A stretch of 64,000 bases of DNA, taken from Marinobacterium profundum. Its GTDB lineage: Bacteria > Pseudomonadota > Gammaproteobacteria > Pseudomonadales > Balneatricaceae. How positions within the stretch are numbered: the first letter of the stretch is position 1; the number at the start of each line of letters is the position of its first letter. Shown here in pieces: positions 9,403 through 19,773 of this stretch. The stretch is from NCBI RefSeq assembly GCF_001528745.1, contig NZ_BCNS01000100.1, forward strand, positions 62,001 through 126,000, written 5' to 3'. The notes under the pieces are model-generated. The model saw only the letters and a program-made list of their open reading frames with translations, made no database searches and was not told the origin of the DNA. The translations under genes and the position numbers were made by a program.

Positions 9403-9798
9403 TTAGTCTTCAGCAGACTCGTCGACTGCAGTCAGGCCAGCCGGACGGCCAACCAGTTCTACGTAAGCCATCGGAGCATTGTCACCAGGACGGAAGCCGC
9501 ATTTCAGAATGCGAACGTAACCGCCCGGACGAGCGTTGTAGCGCGGACCCAGCTCGTTAAACAGCTTGCCTACGGCTTCTTTGCTGCGTGTACGAGAGAA
9601 AGCCAGGCGGCGGTTAGCCACGCTGTCAATCTTGGACAGGGTGATCAGCGGCTCAGCAAAGCGGCGAAGTTCTTTCGCCTTCGGCAGAGTAGTCTTGATC
9701 AGTTCGTGTTCGAACAAAGACACTGCCATGTTTTTAAACATCGCTTTGCGGTGCGCACTGGTACGATTAAAATGACGACCAGATTTACGATGACGCAT
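9403..9798 (-). CDS. rplQ: 50S ribosomal protein L17
   Basis: This 131-residue large-subunit protein opens with [20 protein letters not shown], the family's N-terminal signature. It is the last gene of the alpha operon, 42 bp behind rpoA and just before the bidirectional terminator. The acidic last residues are a slight C-terminal extension compared with E. coli (127 residues). Confidence 0.97.
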   Translation of the reverse strand: MRHRKSGRHFNRTSAHRKAMFKNMAVSLFEHELIKTTLPKAKELRRFAEPLITLSKIDSVANRRLAFSRTRSKEAVGKLFNELGPRYNARPGGYVRILKCGFRPGDNAPMAYVELVGRPAGLTAVDESAED

Positions 9799-9840
9799 TT
9801 GTTAAGTCCTTACCAACTTAAGTCAGTTCAACTCGCTGCC

Positions 9841-10845
9841 TTAGGACGCGACTTTATCGTCGTTCTTAAGGCTGGCAGGTGGCCAGTTCTCGAGACGCAT
9901 ACCCAGAGACAGACCTTTGGATGCCAGCACGTCCTTGATCTCGGTCAGCGACTTCTTGCCCAAGTTCGGAGTCTTCAGCAGCTCTACTTCGGTTCTCTGA
10001 ATAAGATCACCGATGTAATAGATCTGTTCTGCTTTCAGACAGTTGGCGGAACGTACAGTCAGCTCCAGGTCATCGACCGGGCGCAACAGAACCGGATCAA
10101 TCTCCGGCTCAGCTGGCTCGACCTTGGCCTGGTCCGCAGCATCTTCGAGATCCACGAATACCGCCAGCTGCTGCTGCAGAATCGTAGCAGCACGACGAAT
10201 GCACTCTTCCGGATCAATTGTTCCGTTGGACTCGATGTCGATTACGAGCTTGTCCAGGTCTGTACGCTGCTCGACACGCGCGCTTTCTACTACGTAGGAA
10301 ACGCGACGTACCGGGCTGTAGGTAGCATCCAGTTGCAGGCGACCGATAGCACGAGTTTCATCCTCGTCACTAGTACGAGTGTCAGCAGGAACGTAGCCGC
10401 GACCGCGGGTTACTTTCAGCTGCATGTTCAGGCTCGCACCTTCGTTCAGGTGAGCGATCACGTGTTCCGGGTTTGCAATTTCCACATCCTGAGTTAGCTG
10501 AATATCTCCAGCAGTCACAGGACCCGGTTCGGACTTGCTCAGGGTCAGGGTAACTTCTTCACCATTGTAAAGTGCTACCGAAACGCCTTTCAGGTTCAGC
10601 AGGATCTCAATAACATCCTCCTGAACGCCCTCAATGGTGCTGTATTCATGCAGCACGCCATCAATCTCTACTTCTGTGAAGGCAAAGCCCGGCATAGAAG
10701 ACAGCAGAATGCGGCGTAGTGCATTACCCAGCGTGTGGCCAAAACCACGCTCCAGTGGCTCGAGAGTCACCTTCGCGCGAGTTTTGCTGATTTCCTGTAC
10801 GTCAATGTGACGCGGGCTTAGAAACTCGTTTACAGAACGCTGCAT
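9841..10845 (-). CDS. rpoA: RNA polymerase alpha subunit
   Basis: At 334 residues this is the usual length. The N-terminal assembly domain (about 1-235) includes the family block [20 protein letters not shown] charged, proline-containing linker leads to the C-terminal domain, with RSANCLKAE at the position that contacts UP elements and activators in E. coli. It sits in the alpha operon between rpsD and rplQ, so polymerase and ribosome synthesis are coupled. Confidence 0.98.
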   Translation of the reverse strand: MQRSVNEFLSPRHIDVQEISKTRAKVTLEPLERGFGHTLGNALRRILLSSMPGFAFTEVEIDGVLHEYSTIEGVQEDVIEILLNLKGVSVALYNGEEVTLTLSKSEPGPVTAGDIQLTQDVEIANPEHVIAHLNEGASLNMQLKVTRGRGYVPADTRTSDEDETRAIGRLQLDATYSPVRRVSYVVESARVEQRTDLDKLVIDIESNGTIDPEECIRRAATILQQQLAVFVDLEDAADQAKVEPAEPEIDPVLLRPVDDLELTVRSANCLKAEQIYYIGDLIQRTEVELLKTPNLGKKSLTEIKDVLASKGLSLGMRLENWPPASLKNDDKVAS

Positions 10846-10871
10846 AGTTCCACCAATAAAGAGTTCAAGAA

Positions 10872-11492
10872 TTACTTGGAGTACAGCTCGACAATCAAGT
10901 GCTCGTTGATGTCGGCAGAAAGTTCGCTACGCTCAGGAACGGTCTTTAAAGTACCTTCCATTTTGCTTGCGTCCACTTCAACCCACTCAACAGCAGCACG
11001 CTGAGAAGCCAGCTCCAGAGCGCTCTTGATACGCAGCTGGTTCTTGGACTTCTCGCGAACTGCAACCACGTCACCGGCTTTCACCTGGTACGATGCAATG
11101 TTCACTACCTGACCGTTTACAGTGATCTGGCGGTGAGACACGATCTGACGGGATTCCGCGCGAGTAGAGCCAAAGCCCATGCGGTACACCACGTTATCAA
11201 GACGGCCTTCCAGCAGCTGGAGCAGGTTTTCACCTGTGGATCCAGTGCGGCGAGCCGCTTCTTTGTAATAGTTGCGGAACTGTCGTTCCAGCACGCCGTA
11301 CATACGACGTACTTTTTGTTTCTCGCGCAGCTGCAGACCGTAGTCGGACAGACGTCCCCGGCGCGCGCCGTGCATACCCGGAACAGCTTCTGCTTTGCAT
11401 TTGCTGTCGAGTGCACGAACGCCGCTTTTCAGGAACAGGTCTGTACCTTCACGGCGAGACAGCTTGCACTTAGGTCCAAGATATCGGGCCAT
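10872..11492 (-). CDS. rpsD: 30S ribosomal protein S4
   Basis: This 206-residue primary 16S-binding protein starts [16 protein letters not shown] and contains an S4 RNA-binding domain (about residues 95-160). In E. coli S4 represses translation of the alpha operon by binding its leader. The gene order here (rpsM, rpsK, rpsD, rpoA) is compatible with the same control. The gap to rpsK is 15 bp. Confidence 0.98.
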   Translation of the reverse strand: MARYLGPKCKLSRREGTDLFLKSGVRALDSKCKAEAVPGMHGARRGRLSDYGLQLREKQKVRRMYGVLERQFRNYYKEAARRTGSTGENLLQLLEGRLDNVVYRMGFGSTRAESRQIVSHRQITVNGQVVNIASYQVKAGDVVAVREKSKNQLRIKSALELASQRAAVEWVEVDASKMEGTLKTVPERSELSADINEHLIVELYSK

Positions 11493-11507
11493 TTTACCGT
11501 CTCCAGT

Positions 11508-11897
11508 TTATACGCGACGTTTCTTCGGAGGACGGCATCCGTTGTGCGGGATGGGCGTCACGTCCGTGATGTTTGCAATTTTGTAGCCACAAGAGTTCAG
11601 TGCACGCACTGCGGACTCGCGACCAGGTCCAGGACCTTTGACAAACACGTCGAGATTTTTCAGACCATACTCAAGAGCCGCCTGACCGGCGCGCTCTGCC
11701 GCTACCTGTGCAGCGAACGGCGTGCTCTTGCGCGAACCACGGAAGCCGGAGCCCCCTGAAGTTGCCCAAGACAGCGCGTTACCCTGACGATCGGTAATGG
11801 TGATGATCGTATTATTGAAAGAGGCATGGATATGCGCGAAGCCATCCACTACCGTCTTTTTCACTTTCTTGCGTGTGCGATTACCTGGCTTAGCCAT
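11508..11897 (-). CDS. rpsK: 30S ribosomal protein S11
   Basis: This 129-residue platform protein contains the typical [20 protein letters not shown] core and the basic tail ending PPKKRRV. It lies between rpsM and rpsD in the alpha operon, with short gaps on both sides. Confidence 0.98.
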   Translation of the reverse strand: MAKPGNRTRKKVKKTVVDGFAHIHASFNNTIITITDRQGNALSWATSGGSGFRGSRKSTPFAAQVAAERAGQAALEYGLKNLDVFVKGPGPGRESAVRALNSCGYKIANITDVTPIPHNGCRPPKKRRV

Positions 11898-11922
11898 ATC
11901 GGAAATTCCTATCGCTTACCAC

Positions 11923-12279
11923 TTACTTACGGATCGGCTTGCGCGGACCTTTGCGCGTACGCGCGTTGGTCTTGCTGCGCTGACCACGTACCGGCAGATT
12001 GCGGCGGTGACGCAGGCCACGAAAGCACCCCAGGTCCATGAGACGTTTAATGCTCATGTTGACCTCACGGCGCAGATCACCCTCGACAGACAACTTGGTA
12101 ACTTCACCACGAACGTTATCAAGCTGCTCTTCTGTCAGATCTCCGATTTTAGTGCTGTGGGTAATACCAACAGCATCGCAGATCATTTTCGAGGTTGTGC
12201 GGCCAATCCCGTAAATGTAAGTAAGAGAAATTACCGCATGCTTATTGTCAGGAATATTGACGCCAGCTATACGGGCCAT
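11923..12279 (-). CDS. rpsM: 30S ribosomal protein S13
   Basis: This 118-residue head protein begins [14 protein letters not shown], contains a helix-two-turn-helix region ([14 protein letters not shown]) and ends in the basic tail that reaches tRNA in the A and P sites. It is the first gene of the alpha operon. In E. coli its leader is the S4 target. The 146-bp gap to rpmJ holds a strong promoter. Confidence 0.98.
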   Translation of the reverse strand: MARIAGVNIPDNKHAVISLTYIYGIGRTTSKMICDAVGITHSTKIGDLTEEQLDNVRGEVTKLSVEGDLRREVNMSIKRLMDLGCFRGLRHRRNLPVRGQRSKTNARTRKGPRKPIRK

Positions 12280-12346
12280 TCAATTTACTCCGTCATAAGG
12301 CACTCACTAGACTTCTAGGTGAGCGCCATAATATTTCTAATACGTT

Positions 12347-12408
12347 CGTAGAAGGCGCGCAATAGTACACCCTGATCAAAATTAAATCAAGGCCGCTCGC
12401 CTTCTACG
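12347..12408. repeat. 11-bp perfect inverted repeat bracketing the alpha-operon promoter
   Basis: CGTAGAAGGCG (12347-12357) and CGCCTTCTACG (12398-12408) are perfect inverted copies 40 bp apart. The -35 and -10 of the rpsM promoter lie inside. The proximal arm covers the expected transcription start; the distal arm is just upstream of the -35. Confidence 0.75.
12362..12390 (-). promoter_or_regulatory. Sigma-70 promoter of the alpha operon (rpsM)
   Basis: On the minus strand TTGATT (12385-12390), a 17-bp spacer and TACTAT (12362-12367) form a near-consensus promoter. A GC-rich segment follows the -10, as in stringently controlled promoters. Transcription would start near 12355, about 75 bases before rpsM. 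Confidence 0.75.
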
Positions 12409-12425
12409 CCCTATAGGGCCAGGAA

Positions 12426-12542
12426 TTAACCCTGACGCTGCTTGTGACGCGGTTCTACCTTGCAGATCACGCGCACGGAACCGTTGCGACGTACGATCTT
12501 GCAGTTACGGCAAATCTTTTTAACAGATGCGCGTACTTTCAT
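12426..12542 (-). CDS. rpmJ: 50S ribosomal protein L36
   Basis: This 38-residue zinc-ribbon protein starts [15 protein letters not shown]. The zinc ligands are Cys11, Cys14, Cys27 and His33, so this is the zinc-dependent (C+) form. It follows secY by 21 bp and closes the spc operon. A palindrome at 12408-12419 just past its stop is too short for a convincing terminator. Confidence 0.97.
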   Translation of the reverse strand: MKVRASVKKICRNCKIVRRNGSVRVICKVEPRHKQRQG

Positions 12543-12563
12543 GATCCACTCCAATTAGCAGTA

Positions 12564-13892
12564 TCAACGCAGGAAGCCTGCGCCACCGCCTTTGAGGTTA
12601 GATTTCTTCATCAAGGACTCGTACTGGTGAGACATCAGGTGTGATTGCACCTGAGCCATGAAGTCCATGACCACGACTACCACGATCAACAATGAGGTAC
12701 CGCCGAAGTAGAATGGCACATTCCACGCAACCACCAGGAACTGAGGCATCAGAGATACCGCGGTGATGTATAGAGCACCAAACAATGTCAGACGGCCCAG
12801 CACAGTATCGATATAGCGTGCGGACTGTTCACCAGGACGAATTCCCGGGATAAATGCACCTGATTTTTTCAGGTTGTCTGCCACATCACGGGGATTGAAA
12901 ACAATCGCCGTATAGAAGTAGCAGAAAAACACGATGCAGATCGCAAACAGCAGGATATAGAGCGGCTGGCCTGGGCCAAGCGCGAGCGCCATGTCCTGCA
13001 ACCATTCCATGCCATCAGTCTGCCCAAACCACTGACCAACCGACGCCGGGAACAGCAGGATGCTGGATGCAAAGATCGGCGGTATAACGCCTGCCATATT
13101 AACTTTCAACGGCAGGTGGCTCGACTGGGCTGCATAGACGCGACGGCCCTGCTGACGCTTTGCGTAGTTAATGGTAATGCGGCGTTGACCACGTTCCATA
13201 AACACTACAAAGCCAACAGTCGCCACGGCCATGACCGCAATCGCCAGCAACGCCAGGATATTCAAATCCCCCTGGCGCGCTGCTTCAAAGGACTGACCGA
13301 TTGCACTTGGCAGACCAGCCACGATACCCGCGAAGATCAGAATCGAGATACCGTTGCCGATACCACGTTCAGTTACCTGCTCGCCGAGCCACATCAGGAA
13401 GACTGCACCTGCAACCAGGGTTACGACAGCAACGAAATAGAAGCTGATGTCACCACTGAACGCCACACCCTGATTCGCCAGGCCTACCGCCATCCCGAAC
13501 GACTGTATGGTCGCCAGGATCACCGTGCCATAACGGGTATACTGATTGATTTTACGACGACCTGCCTCACCCTCTTTCTTCAACGCTTCGAGCTGGGGGC
13601 TCACAACCGTCATCAGCTGCATAATAATAGAGGCAGAAATGTACGGCATGATGCCCAGTGCGAGGATACTCATACGTTCCAACGCACCACCCGAGAACAT
13701 GTTGAAGAGACTGAGAATAGTCCCCTGATTCTGTTCAAACAATGCGGCCAGGCGATCCGGGTTAATACCGGGGACGGGGATATGAGCCCCGATCCGGTAC
13801 ACAATGATCGCCAGCGCTACAAAACGCAGACGAGACCAAAGTTCGCCCAAACCGTTTTGCGTGCCCGCAGGTATCTGTCCTTGCTTAGCCAT
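12564..13892 (-). CDS. secY: Preprotein translocase channel subunit SecY
   Basis: This 442-residue inner-membrane protein has the ten hydrophobic segments of the SecYEG channel. Recognisable parts are the N-terminal [20 protein letters not shown], the HIPVPGI loop and the cytosolic loop [16 protein letters not shown]. It exports unfolded proteins with SecA and inserts membrane proteins with the ribosome. Its ATG directly abuts the rplO stop, so expression is tied to the spc ribosomal operon. secE is separate, at 39578-39946. Confidence 0.98.
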   Translation of the reverse strand: MAKQGQIPAGTQNGLGELWSRLRFVALAIIVYRIGAHIPVPGINPDRLAALFEQNQGTILSLFNMFSGGALERMSILALGIMPYISASIIMQLMTVVSPQLEALKKEGEAGRRKINQYTRYGTVILATIQSFGMAVGLANQGVAFSGDISFYFVAVVTLVAGAVFLMWLGEQVTERGIGNGISILIFAGIVAGLPSAIGQSFEAARQGDLNILALLAIAVMAVATVGFVVFMERGQRRITINYAKRQQGRRVYAAQSSHLPLKVNMAGVIPPIFASSILLFPASVGQWFGQTDGMEWLQDMALALGPGQPLYILLFAICIVFFCYFYTAIVFNPRDVADNLKKSGAFIPGIRPGEQSARYIDTVLGRLTLFGALYITAVSLMPQFLVVAWNVPFYFGGTSLLIVVVVVMDFMAQVQSHLMSHQYESLMKKSNLKGGGAGFLR

Positions 13893-14327
13893 TTACGCCT
13901 CGACTTTGCCGCCAGCAGCCTCGATCGCAGCTTGTGCACCCTTGGTCACTTTCAGACCGGATACAGTTACTGCTTTGCCGATCTCACCAGACAGGATCAC
14001 TTTAGCCACTTTGATATCGTGGTTAACGAGATCCGCCGCTTTCAGCGCGGCCAGATCGATTACGTCCGCAACGATTGCATTGAGTTCGTTCAAACGAATC
14101 TCAGCAACGTAACGGGCTTTACGGGAGCTAAAGCCGAACTTCGGCAGACGACGCTGCAGAGGCATCTGACCGCCTTCAAAACCCGGCTTAACAGAACCGC
14201 CTGAGCGGGACTTCTGACCTTTGTGACCACGACCACCGGTTTTACCAAGACCGGAACCGATACCGCGACCTACGCGTTTCGGAGCCTGTTTGGAACCAGC
14301 GGCGGGGCTCAGAGTGTTCAGACGCAT
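13893..14327 (-). CDS. rplO: 50S ribosomal protein L15
   Basis: This 144-residue protein begins [13 protein letters not shown] and has the glycine- and arginine-rich segment [20 protein letters not shown] that threads into 23S rRNA. It lies between rpmD and secY in the spc operon. Confidence 0.98.
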   Translation of the reverse strand: MRLNTLSPAAGSKQAPKRVGRGIGSGLGKTGGRGHKGQKSRSGGSVKPGFEGGQMPLQRRLPKFGFSSRKARYVAEIRLNELNAIVADVIDLAALKAADLVNHDIKVAKVILSGEIGKAVTVSGLKVTKGAQAAIEAAGGKVEA

Positions 14328-14341
14328 GTGACGAACTCCTC

Positions 14342-14524
14342 TTACTCGCCTTCTACACTTAGCATGTAGTTGACTTTATTGATCATGCCACGGACCGAAG
14401 GAGTGTCTTCCACTTCAACGGTATGACCGATACGACGCAGGCCGAGACCTTTTACACACAGCTTGTGCTTCGGCAAAATGCCGATTGGGCTGCGAACCAG
14501 AGTTACCTTCAAAGTATTAGCCAT
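14342..14524 (-). CDS. rpmD: 50S ribosomal protein L30
   Basis: This 60-residue protein contains the family pattern [20 protein letters not shown] and the usual [13 protein letters not shown]. It sits five bases behind rpsE and 14 before rplO. Confidence 0.97.
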   Translation of the reverse strand: MANTLKVTLVRSPIGILPKHKLCVKGLGLRRIGHTVEVEDTPSVRGMINKVNYMLSVEGE

Positions 14525-14529
14525 GTCGA

Positions 14530-15030
14530 TTACCCCAGGATCTCTGCGACTGTCTTGCCACGCTTGGCTGCGATGTCATCCGGTGCGTTCATGCTCTGCA
14601 GACCTTTAATGGTCGCGCGAACAACGTTTACCGGATTAGTCGAACCGTAGCACTTGGCCAAGACGTTATGGACACCCGCAAGCTCCAGTACAGAACGCAT
14701 CGCGCCGCCGGCAATGATGCCGGTACCGTCAGATGCAGGCTGCATGTAGATTCTGGATGCGCCGTGACGAGCGTTGATAGCGTACTGCAAAGTACCGCCA
14801 TTCAGTTCAACGCTGATCATATTGCGACGAGCCTGTTCCATAGCCTTCTGAATCGCGACTGGCACTTCACGCGCCTTGCCACGACCGAAACCTACGCGGC
14901 CATTACCGTCACCAACTACACAAAGTGCAGTAAAACCGAAGATCCGACCGCCTTTAACCACTTTCGCGACGCGGTTGACCTGTACCAGTTTTTCCTGGAG
15001 ATCGCCGTCTTTCTGTTCGTGATTTGCCAT
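14530..15030 (-). CDS. rpsE: 30S ribosomal protein S5
   Basis: This 166-residue decoding-fidelity protein has the double-stranded RNA-binding-like N-terminal domain with [20 protein letters not shown] and the C-terminal alpha/beta domain. The VKGGRIF loop, where spectinomycin-resistance mutations arise in E. coli, looks wild type. Confidence 0.98.
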   Translation of the reverse strand: MANHEQKDGDLQEKLVQVNRVAKVVKGGRIFGFTALCVVGDGNGRVGFGRGKAREVPVAIQKAMEQARRNMISVELNGGTLQYAINARHGASRIYMQPASDGTGIIAGGAMRSVLELAGVHNVLAKCYGSTNPVNVVRATIKGLQSMNAPDDIAAKRGKTVAEILG

Positions 15031-15041
15031 AATCGACCCCC

Positions 15042-15392
15042 TTAGAATTCCAGGCCGCTTTCACGGGCTGCGTCGGCCAGTGCTTGAACACGACCGTGGT
15101 ATTTGAACCCGGAACGGTCGAATGCAACCTTGGTGATACCGGCTTCTTTAGCACGTTCAGCGATCAGCGTACCCACTTTCTGGGCCGCTGCAACATTACC
15201 TGTTGCGCCTTCACGCAGTACTTTCTCTACAGTCGATGCAGAGGCCAAAACCTTGCCACCGTCTTCAGAGATAACCTGTGCGTAGATATGACGCGGAGTA
15301 CGGTTGACGCACAGACGTACGGCGCCCAGCTCACGCATTTTCAAACGCGAACGGCGTGAACGACGTATACGAGCTTCTTTCTTAGCGTTCAT
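15042..15392 (-). CDS. rplR: 50S ribosomal protein L18
   Basis: This 116-residue 5S-rRNA-binding protein begins [20 protein letters not shown] and ends with the typical [20 protein letters not shown]. It lies between rplF and rpsE in the spc operon. Confidence 0.98.
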   Translation of the reverse strand: MNAKKEARIRRSRRSRLKMRELGAVRLCVNRTPRHIYAQVISEDGGKVLASASTVEKVLREGATGNVAAAQKVGTLIAERAKEAGITKVAFDRSGFKYHGRVQALADAARESGLEF

Positions 15393-15401
15393 AACCCTGC
15401 C

Positions 15402-15935
15402 TTACTTTTTCTTCGCTTCTTTACGGCGAACATATTCGTCAGCGTAGCGAACACCCTTGCCTTTATAAGGCTCAGGCGGACGGAAGCCACGCACCTCTGC
15501 AGCTACCTGACCGACACGCTGTTTATCAGCACCGCTGATAACAATCGTTGTCTGGTTCGGGCACTCTGCAGTAATACCTTCAGGCAGTTCGTACTCAACA
15601 GGATGGGAGAAGCCCAGCGTCAGGTTCAGTGATGTGCCCTTGAGCGCAACACGGTAACCAACACCCTGCAATTCCAGAGTCTTTTTAAAGCCTTCTGCAA
15701 CACCGAAAACCATGTTGCTCACCAGGGAGCGCGTGGTTCCGGAAAGAGCATTAGCGAGCTTGCTCTTGTCACGGGGGGCGAACAGCAGGGTGTTATCTTC
15801 CTGTTTAACTTCAACAGTAGGATGAACATCCAGGCTCAGAAGACCATTCTTGCCTTTGGCGGTGATGGTCAGGCCATCGACCTTCAGATCTACACCTGCA
15901 GGTACAACAACGGGTTTTTTAGCAACTCGAGACAT
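15402..15935 (-). CDS. rplF: 50S ribosomal protein L6
   Basis: This 177-residue protein has two repeated alpha/beta domains and the conserved C-terminal [20 protein letters not shown] that contacts 23S rRNA near the sarcin-ricin loop. It starts [15 protein letters not shown], with short gaps to rpsH and rplR. Confidence 0.98.
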   Translation of the reverse strand: MSRVAKKPVVVPAGVDLKVDGLTITAKGKNGLLSLDVHPTVEVKQEDNTLLFAPRDKSKLANALSGTTRSLVSNMVFGVAEGFKKTLELQGVGYRVALKGTSLNLTLGFSHPVEYELPEGITAECPNQTTIVISGADKQRVGQVAAEVRGFRPPEPYKGKGVRYADEYVRRKEAKKK

Positions 15936-15945
15936 TGTTAACCCC

Positions 15946-16338
15946 TTAGAATACCGTGCAGATCACTTCACCACCGACTCCAGCGGTACGCGCAGCGCGA
16001 TCCGTCATCACACCATTGCTGGTGGAGACGATTGCGACACCCAGACCACCAGCCACTTTGGGCAGGTCGTTGGAAGCTTTGTAGATACGCAGGCCTGGAC
16101 GGCTTACGCGCTTGATCTCTTCAATTACCGGCTTTCCTTCGAAATACTTCAGCTCAACGCTGAGGACCGGTTTCACATCACCTTCTACTGCGTAGCTGGC
16201 AATGTAACCTTCTTCCTTCAACACTTCTGCAACTGAAACTTTCAGCTTGGAAGACGGCATGGATACGGCCTGTTTCTGCGCCATATGGCCATTGCGGATA
16301 CGTGTGAACATATCCGCCAGTGTATCTTGCATGCTCAT
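15946..16338 (-). CDS. rpsH: 30S ribosomal protein S8
   Basis: This 130-residue central-domain 16S-binding protein begins [20 protein letters not shown] and ends in GGEVICTVF. In E. coli S8 represses the spc operon by binding near the rplE start. The 94-bp gap before this gene is unusually long for the operon and holds a hairpin at 16376-16396. Confidence 0.98.
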   Translation of the reverse strand: MSMQDTLADMFTRIRNGHMAQKQAVSMPSSKLKVSVAEVLKEEGYIASYAVEGDVKPVLSVELKYFEGKPVIEEIKRVSRPGLRIYKASNDLPKVAGGLGVAIVSTSNGVMTDRAARTAGVGGEVICTVF

Positions 16339-16375
16339 GCGCTTAACTTCCTCTCTTGTGCAGCGTGATGCGGTA

Positions 16376-16396
16376 GCAGAACGTACTGCGTTCTGC
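16376..16396 (-). other. Hairpin in the rpsN-rpsH gap
   Basis: GCAGAACG and CGTTCTGC pair perfectly over eight bases around a five-base loop. No T-run follows, so this is not an intrinsic terminator. It may be an RNA processing or regulatory structure ahead of rpsH. Confidence 0.5.
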
Positions 16397-16432
16397 CCTG
16401 CCCACCATGCTTACCGTAAAACCAGTGGTGGA

Positions 16433-16738
16433 TTACCAGCTGGCCTTTTTAAGACCCGGCACATCGCCACGCATAGCGGCTTCACGCAATTTGTTACGGC
16501 TAAGGCCGAACTTGCGGTAAACACCATGTGGACGACCTGTCAGCTGACAGCGATTGCGCTGACGAACCGGGCTAGCGTCACGCGGCAACTTCTGCAGCGC
16601 AACCAGTGCATCCCAACGCTCATCTTCAGAAGAAAACGGGCTGTTGATGATAGTTTTCAGCTCAGCACGCTTAACGGCGTACTTAGCGACAGTCGCGGCA
16701 CGCTTGTCTTCACGTGCTTTCATCGATTGTTTAGCCAT
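16433..16738 (-). CDS. rpsN: 30S ribosomal protein S14
   Basis: This 101-residue protein is the long, zinc-free form: the CxxC pairs of the short form are absent. It begins [20 protein letters not shown] and contains [20 protein letters not shown]. It follows rplE by 12 bp. Confidence 0.98.
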   Translation of the reverse strand: MAKQSMKAREDKRAATVAKYAVKRAELKTIINSPFSSEDERWDALVALQKLPRDASPVRQRNRCQLTGRPHGVYRKFGLSRNKLREAAMRGDVPGLKKASW

Positions 16739-16750
16739 GATATCCCCCTA

Positions 16751-17290
16751 TCACTTCTTGAACGGGAAGTTCAGGGCAGCCAGCAGGGCACGACCCTCTT
16801 CATTGGTCTGAGCAGTGGTGGTGATGGTGATATCCATCCCACGCAGCTTATCCACCTTATCGTAATCGATTTCGGGGAATATGATCTGCTCTTTGACACC
16901 CATGCTGTAGTTGCCGCGACCGTCGAACGATTTCGGGTTCAAACCACGGAAATCGCGTACACGCGGAATGGAAATGTCGACCAGACGATCGAGGAATTCC
17001 CACATTTGCTGACCACGCAGAGTGACCTTGCAACCAATCGGCCAGCCTTCACGTACCTTGAACGCTGCAATAGACTTGCGCGCCAGGGTAACGACAGGCT
17101 TCTGACCGGCGATAGCCGTCATGTCGGCAACAGCGTATTCGAGCTGTTTTTTATCGCCCAGAGCTTCACCAACACCCATGTTCAGGGTGATTTTGGTAAC
17201 GCGAGGGACAGCCATAATGTTCGGCGCATTCAGCTCTTCTTTGAGCTGCTGGCGAACGGTATCTTTGTAAAGCGCTTTCAGTCTAGACAT
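16751..17290 (-). CDS. rplE: 50S ribosomal protein L5
   Basis: This 179-residue 5S-rRNA-binding protein begins [20 protein letters not shown]. The frame is open 30 codons upstream into rplX, but the ATG at 17290 matches the family start. In E. coli the start region of this gene is the S8 repressor site. Confidence 0.98.
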   Translation of the reverse strand: MSRLKALYKDTVRQQLKEELNAPNIMAVPRVTKITLNMGVGEALGDKKQLEYAVADMTAIAGQKPVVTLARKSIAAFKVREGWPIGCKVTLRGQQMWEFLDRLVDISIPRVRDFRGLNPKSFDGRGNYSMGVKEQIIFPEIDYDKVDKLRGMDITITTTAQTNEEGRALLAALNFPFKK

Positions 17291-17303
17291 TACAACAACC
17301 CCC

Positions 17304-17621
17304 TTATCCGCCAATGACTTCGCCGGTGGACTTGAAGATACGCACCTTGGCGCCGTCCTCAAGCAATTTGAAGCCGACACGGTCGCCCTTGCCAGACTGC
17401 GGATTGAAGATCGCTACGTTGGAAACAGCCATGGAGGCTTCTTTCTCAACGATGCCACCGGCCTGACCCTGCATAGGGTTCGGCTTGGTGTGCTTCTTCA
17501 CCATGTTGATGCCTGCAACGATCACACGATCGTTCGCCAGCACACGCAGCACAGTGCCACGCTTGCCCTTGTCTTTACCTGCGATGACGATGATTTCATC
17601 GTCGCGACGAATCTTGCGCAT
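17304..17621 (-). CDS. rplX: 50S ribosomal protein L24
   Basis: This 105-residue assembly-initiator protein carries a KOW motif in [20 protein letters not shown]. It lies between rplN and rplE. The 101-bp gap to rplN contains a terminator-like hairpin. Confidence 0.98.
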   Translation of the reverse strand: MRKIRRDDEIIVIAGKDKGKRGTVLRVLANDRVIVAGINMVKKHTKPNPMQGQAGGIVEKEASMAVSNVAIFNPQSGKGDRVGFKLLEDGAKVRIFKSTGEVIGG

Positions 17622-17658
17622 GTTATACCTATGTCGTTTCCTGCAACCCTCTCATGCT

Positions 17659-17693
17659 CAAAAACGCCATACCCTCTCGGGAATGGCGTTTTC
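17659..17693 (-). terminator. Terminator-like hairpin between rplN and rplX
   Basis: On the minus strand GAAAACGCCATTCC pairs with GGGTATGGCGTTTTT (one bulged base), and the 3' arm forms a T-run. Placed inside the spc operon it would act as a partial terminator or attenuator rather than an end, because the downstream genes are essential and I see no strong promoter before them. Confidence 0.55.
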
Positions 17694-17722
17694 AAAGTAC
17701 TCGGTCAAATAGCAACCGGGTC

Positions 17723-18091
17723 TCAGAGCACTTCAGGCGCCAGGGAAATGATCTTCATGAACTTCTCGGAGCGAAGTTCACGCGTTACTGGGCCGAAGAT
17801 ACGCGTTCCGATCGGAGCGTCGTTCTGGTTCAGCAATACCGCAGAGTTAGTATCAAAGCGGATTACTGAGCCGTCAGGACGACGAACACCCTTACGGGTA
17901 CGTACTACAACAGCCTTGAGAACCTGACCTTTCTTCACCTTGCCACGCGGAATTGCTTCCTTGACGGTAACTTTAATAATGTCACCGACACCTGCGTAAC
18001 GACGGTGAGAACCGCCCAGGACCTTAATGCACTGCACTCGCTTGGCGCCGCTGTTATCAGCAACATCAAGCATTGATTCAGTCTGAATCAT
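17723..18091 (-). CDS. rplN: 50S ribosomal protein L14
   Basis: This 122-residue subunit-interface protein begins [20 protein letters not shown]. It is the first gene of the spc operon in E. coli. Here a 97-bp gap with a perfect hairpin separates it from rpsQ, consistent with an operon boundary at the same place. Confidence 0.98.
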   Translation of the reverse strand: MIQTESMLDVADNSGAKRVQCIKVLGGSHRRYAGVGDIIKVTVKEAIPRGKVKKGQVLKAVVVRTRKGVRRPDGSVIRFDTNSAVLLNQNDAPIGTRIFGPVTRELRSEKFMKIISLAPEVL

Positions 18092-18120
18092 GGTCTACTC
18101 CAGAAATATATGGCCTTTCA

Positions 18121-18155
18121 CCAAGCTGCACATGCTTTTCAGCCGTGCAGCTTGG
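18121..18155 (-). other. Perfect 11-bp hairpin at the S10/spc operon boundary
   Basis: CCAAGCTGCAC (18121-18131) and GTGCAGCTTGG (18145-18155) are perfect inverted copies around a 13-base loop in the rpsQ-rplN gap. No T-run follows on the minus strand, so it may stabilise or punctuate the message rather than terminate it. Confidence 0.6.
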
Positions 18156-18188
18156 GCAAATAGGCAAATGGAGCAAAGGCGCAATATA

Positions 18189-18452
18189 TTACACCTTCGC
18201 TGCGCGCTCTTCAATACGAACCAGCGACCAAGTTTTGGTCTTAGACAGAGGACGGGTTTCCGCGATGGTTACCCAGTCACCGATCTGACACTCGTTCTTA
18301 TCGTCATGAGCGTGCAGCTTGGTAGAACGCTTGAGATATTTCCCGTAAATCGGGTGCTTCTCTTTACGCTCAACCAGAACTGTGATGGTTTTGTCCATCT
18401 TGTCACTGATAACTTTACCGGTCACAGTGCGAGTACGTTTTTCAGCGCTCAT
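18189..18452 (-). CDS. rpsQ: 30S ribosomal protein S17
   Basis: This 87-residue OB-fold 16S-binding protein has the signature [19 protein letters not shown] and [13 protein letters not shown]. It is the last gene of the S10 operon, two bases after rpmC. Confidence 0.98.
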   Translation of the reverse strand: MSAEKRTRTVTGKVISDKMDKTITVLVERKEKHPIYGKYLKRSTKLHAHDDKNECQIGDWVTIAETRPLSKTKTWSLVRIEERAAKV

Positions 18453-18454
18453 AC

Positions 18455-18646
18455 TTAGTCACCTGCCTTTTCGTTCAGTACAGTCTTAACACGAGCAATG
18501 TCGCGACGAACCTGGCTAAGCAGGTGATTCTGTGCCAGCTGACCAGTTGCCTTCTGCATACGCAGATTGAACTGATCCTTCAACAGACCCAGGAGTTCCT
18601 GCTGAAGTTCATCTACGGATTTTTCCCGCAGTTCTTTAGCAATCAT
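18455..18646 (-). CDS. rpmC: 50S ribosomal protein L29
   Basis: This 63-residue protein lies near the peptide exit tunnel; [19 protein letters not shown] and [16 protein letters not shown] are typical. I start at the ATG at 18646, which overlaps the rplP stop (TGATG) and gives the E. coli length. A GTG one codon earlier is possible. Confidence 0.96.
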   Translation of the reverse strand: MIAKELREKSVDELQQELLGLLKDQFNLRMQKATGQLAQNHLLSQVRRDIARVKTVLNEKAGD

Positions 18647-19059
18647 CACATCACCGTCCGCTTAACAATGGTTGTAGCCAAGGGCAATTTGGCAGCAGCA
18701 AGCGCGAAGGCTTCAACTGCCAGAGATTCGGGAACGCCGCTCATTTCGAACAGCACTTTACCCGGCTGAATCTGGGCAACCCAGTATTCAACGTTACCTT
18801 TACCCTTACCCATACGAACTTCAAGCGGCTTGTTGGTGATCGGCTTGTCAGGGAAGACACGAATCCAGATCTTACCGCCACGCTTTACGTGACGAGTCAT
18901 GGTACGACGTGCAGCTTCAATCTGACGAGCAGTGATACGGCCGCGGGCAGTAGCCTTAAGACCAAATTCACCAAAGCTTACTTTACTGCCGCGCAGTGCC
19001 AGGCCGCGGTTGCGACCCTTCATCACCTTGCGGTATTTAAGACGTTTCGGTTGCAGCAT
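18646..19059 (-). CDS. rplP: 50S ribosomal protein L16
   Basis: This 137-residue protein begins [19 protein letters not shown] and is needed for the peptidyl-transferase region and A-site tRNA positioning. It is translationally coupled to rpmC by a stop/start overlap. Confidence 0.98.
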   Translation of the reverse strand: MLQPKRLKYRKVMKGRNRGLALRGSKVSFGEFGLKATARGRITARQIEAARRTMTRHVKRGGKIWIRVFPDKPITNKPLEVRMGKGKGNVEYWVAQIQPGKVLFEMSGVPESLAVEAFALAAAKLPLATTIVKRTVM

Positions 19060-19070
19060 TGACGTCTACC

Positions 19071-19751
19071 TCACTTACCTTTCTTCTTCGGCGCATTTTT
19101 CTCAGCACGCACCTGTTCGATGCCGCCAAGAATCTCGCCTTTGAAGATCCAGACTTTAATGCCGATCACACCGTATGTGGTGTGCGCTTCGAAGGACGAG
19201 TAATCGATGTCCGCACGCAGAGTGTGCAACGGAACACGACCTTCGCGGTACCATTCGGAACGTGCGATCTCAGCACCACCCAGACGGCCGCCCAACTGAA
19301 TCTTGATGCCCTTGGCACCAATACGCATGGCGTTCTGTACCGAGCGCTTCATAGCGCGACGGAACATTACACGGCGTTCCAGCTGGCCTGCAATGCTCTG
19401 GGCTACCAGAGTAGCGTCAAGCTCAGGCTTGCGTACTTCTTCGATGTTGATGTGCACGGGCACACCCATCAGCTCAGAAACAGCGTTACGCAGCTTTTCG
19501 ACGTCTTCGCCTTTCTTACCAATTACGATGCCTGGACGGGCAGTGTAAATGGTGATTTTTGCATTCTGCGCCGGACGCTCAATTTCAATACGGCTAACAG
19601 ATGCATTGCTCAACTTCTTCTCAAGGTACTCACGTACCTTCAGATCGTTGAGCAGCTTCCTGGCATACTCGCCCTTGTCTGCATACCAAGTAGAGGTATG
19701 ATCTTTAACGACGCCAAGGCGAATACCGGTCGGATGTACTTTCTGACCCAT
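19071..19751 (-). CDS. rpsC: 30S ribosomal protein S3
   Basis: This 226-residue head protein has the N-terminal KH domain with [16 protein letters not shown] and begins [20 protein letters not shown]. It helps form the mRNA entry channel. It lies between rplV and rplP. Confidence 0.98.
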   Translation of the reverse strand: MGQKVHPTGIRLGVVKDHTSTWYADKGEYARKLLNDLKVREYLEKKLSNASVSRIEIERPAQNAKITIYTARPGIVIGKKGEDVEKLRNAVSELMGVPVHINIEEVRKPELDATLVAQSIAGQLERRVMFRRAMKRSVQNAMRIGAKGIKIQLGGRLGGAEIARSEWYREGRVPLHTLRADIDYSSFEAHTTYGVIGIKVWIFKGEILGGIEQVRAEKNAPKKKGK

Positions 19752-19773
19752 TTGAACTCTCCTAGCTCAGCGC

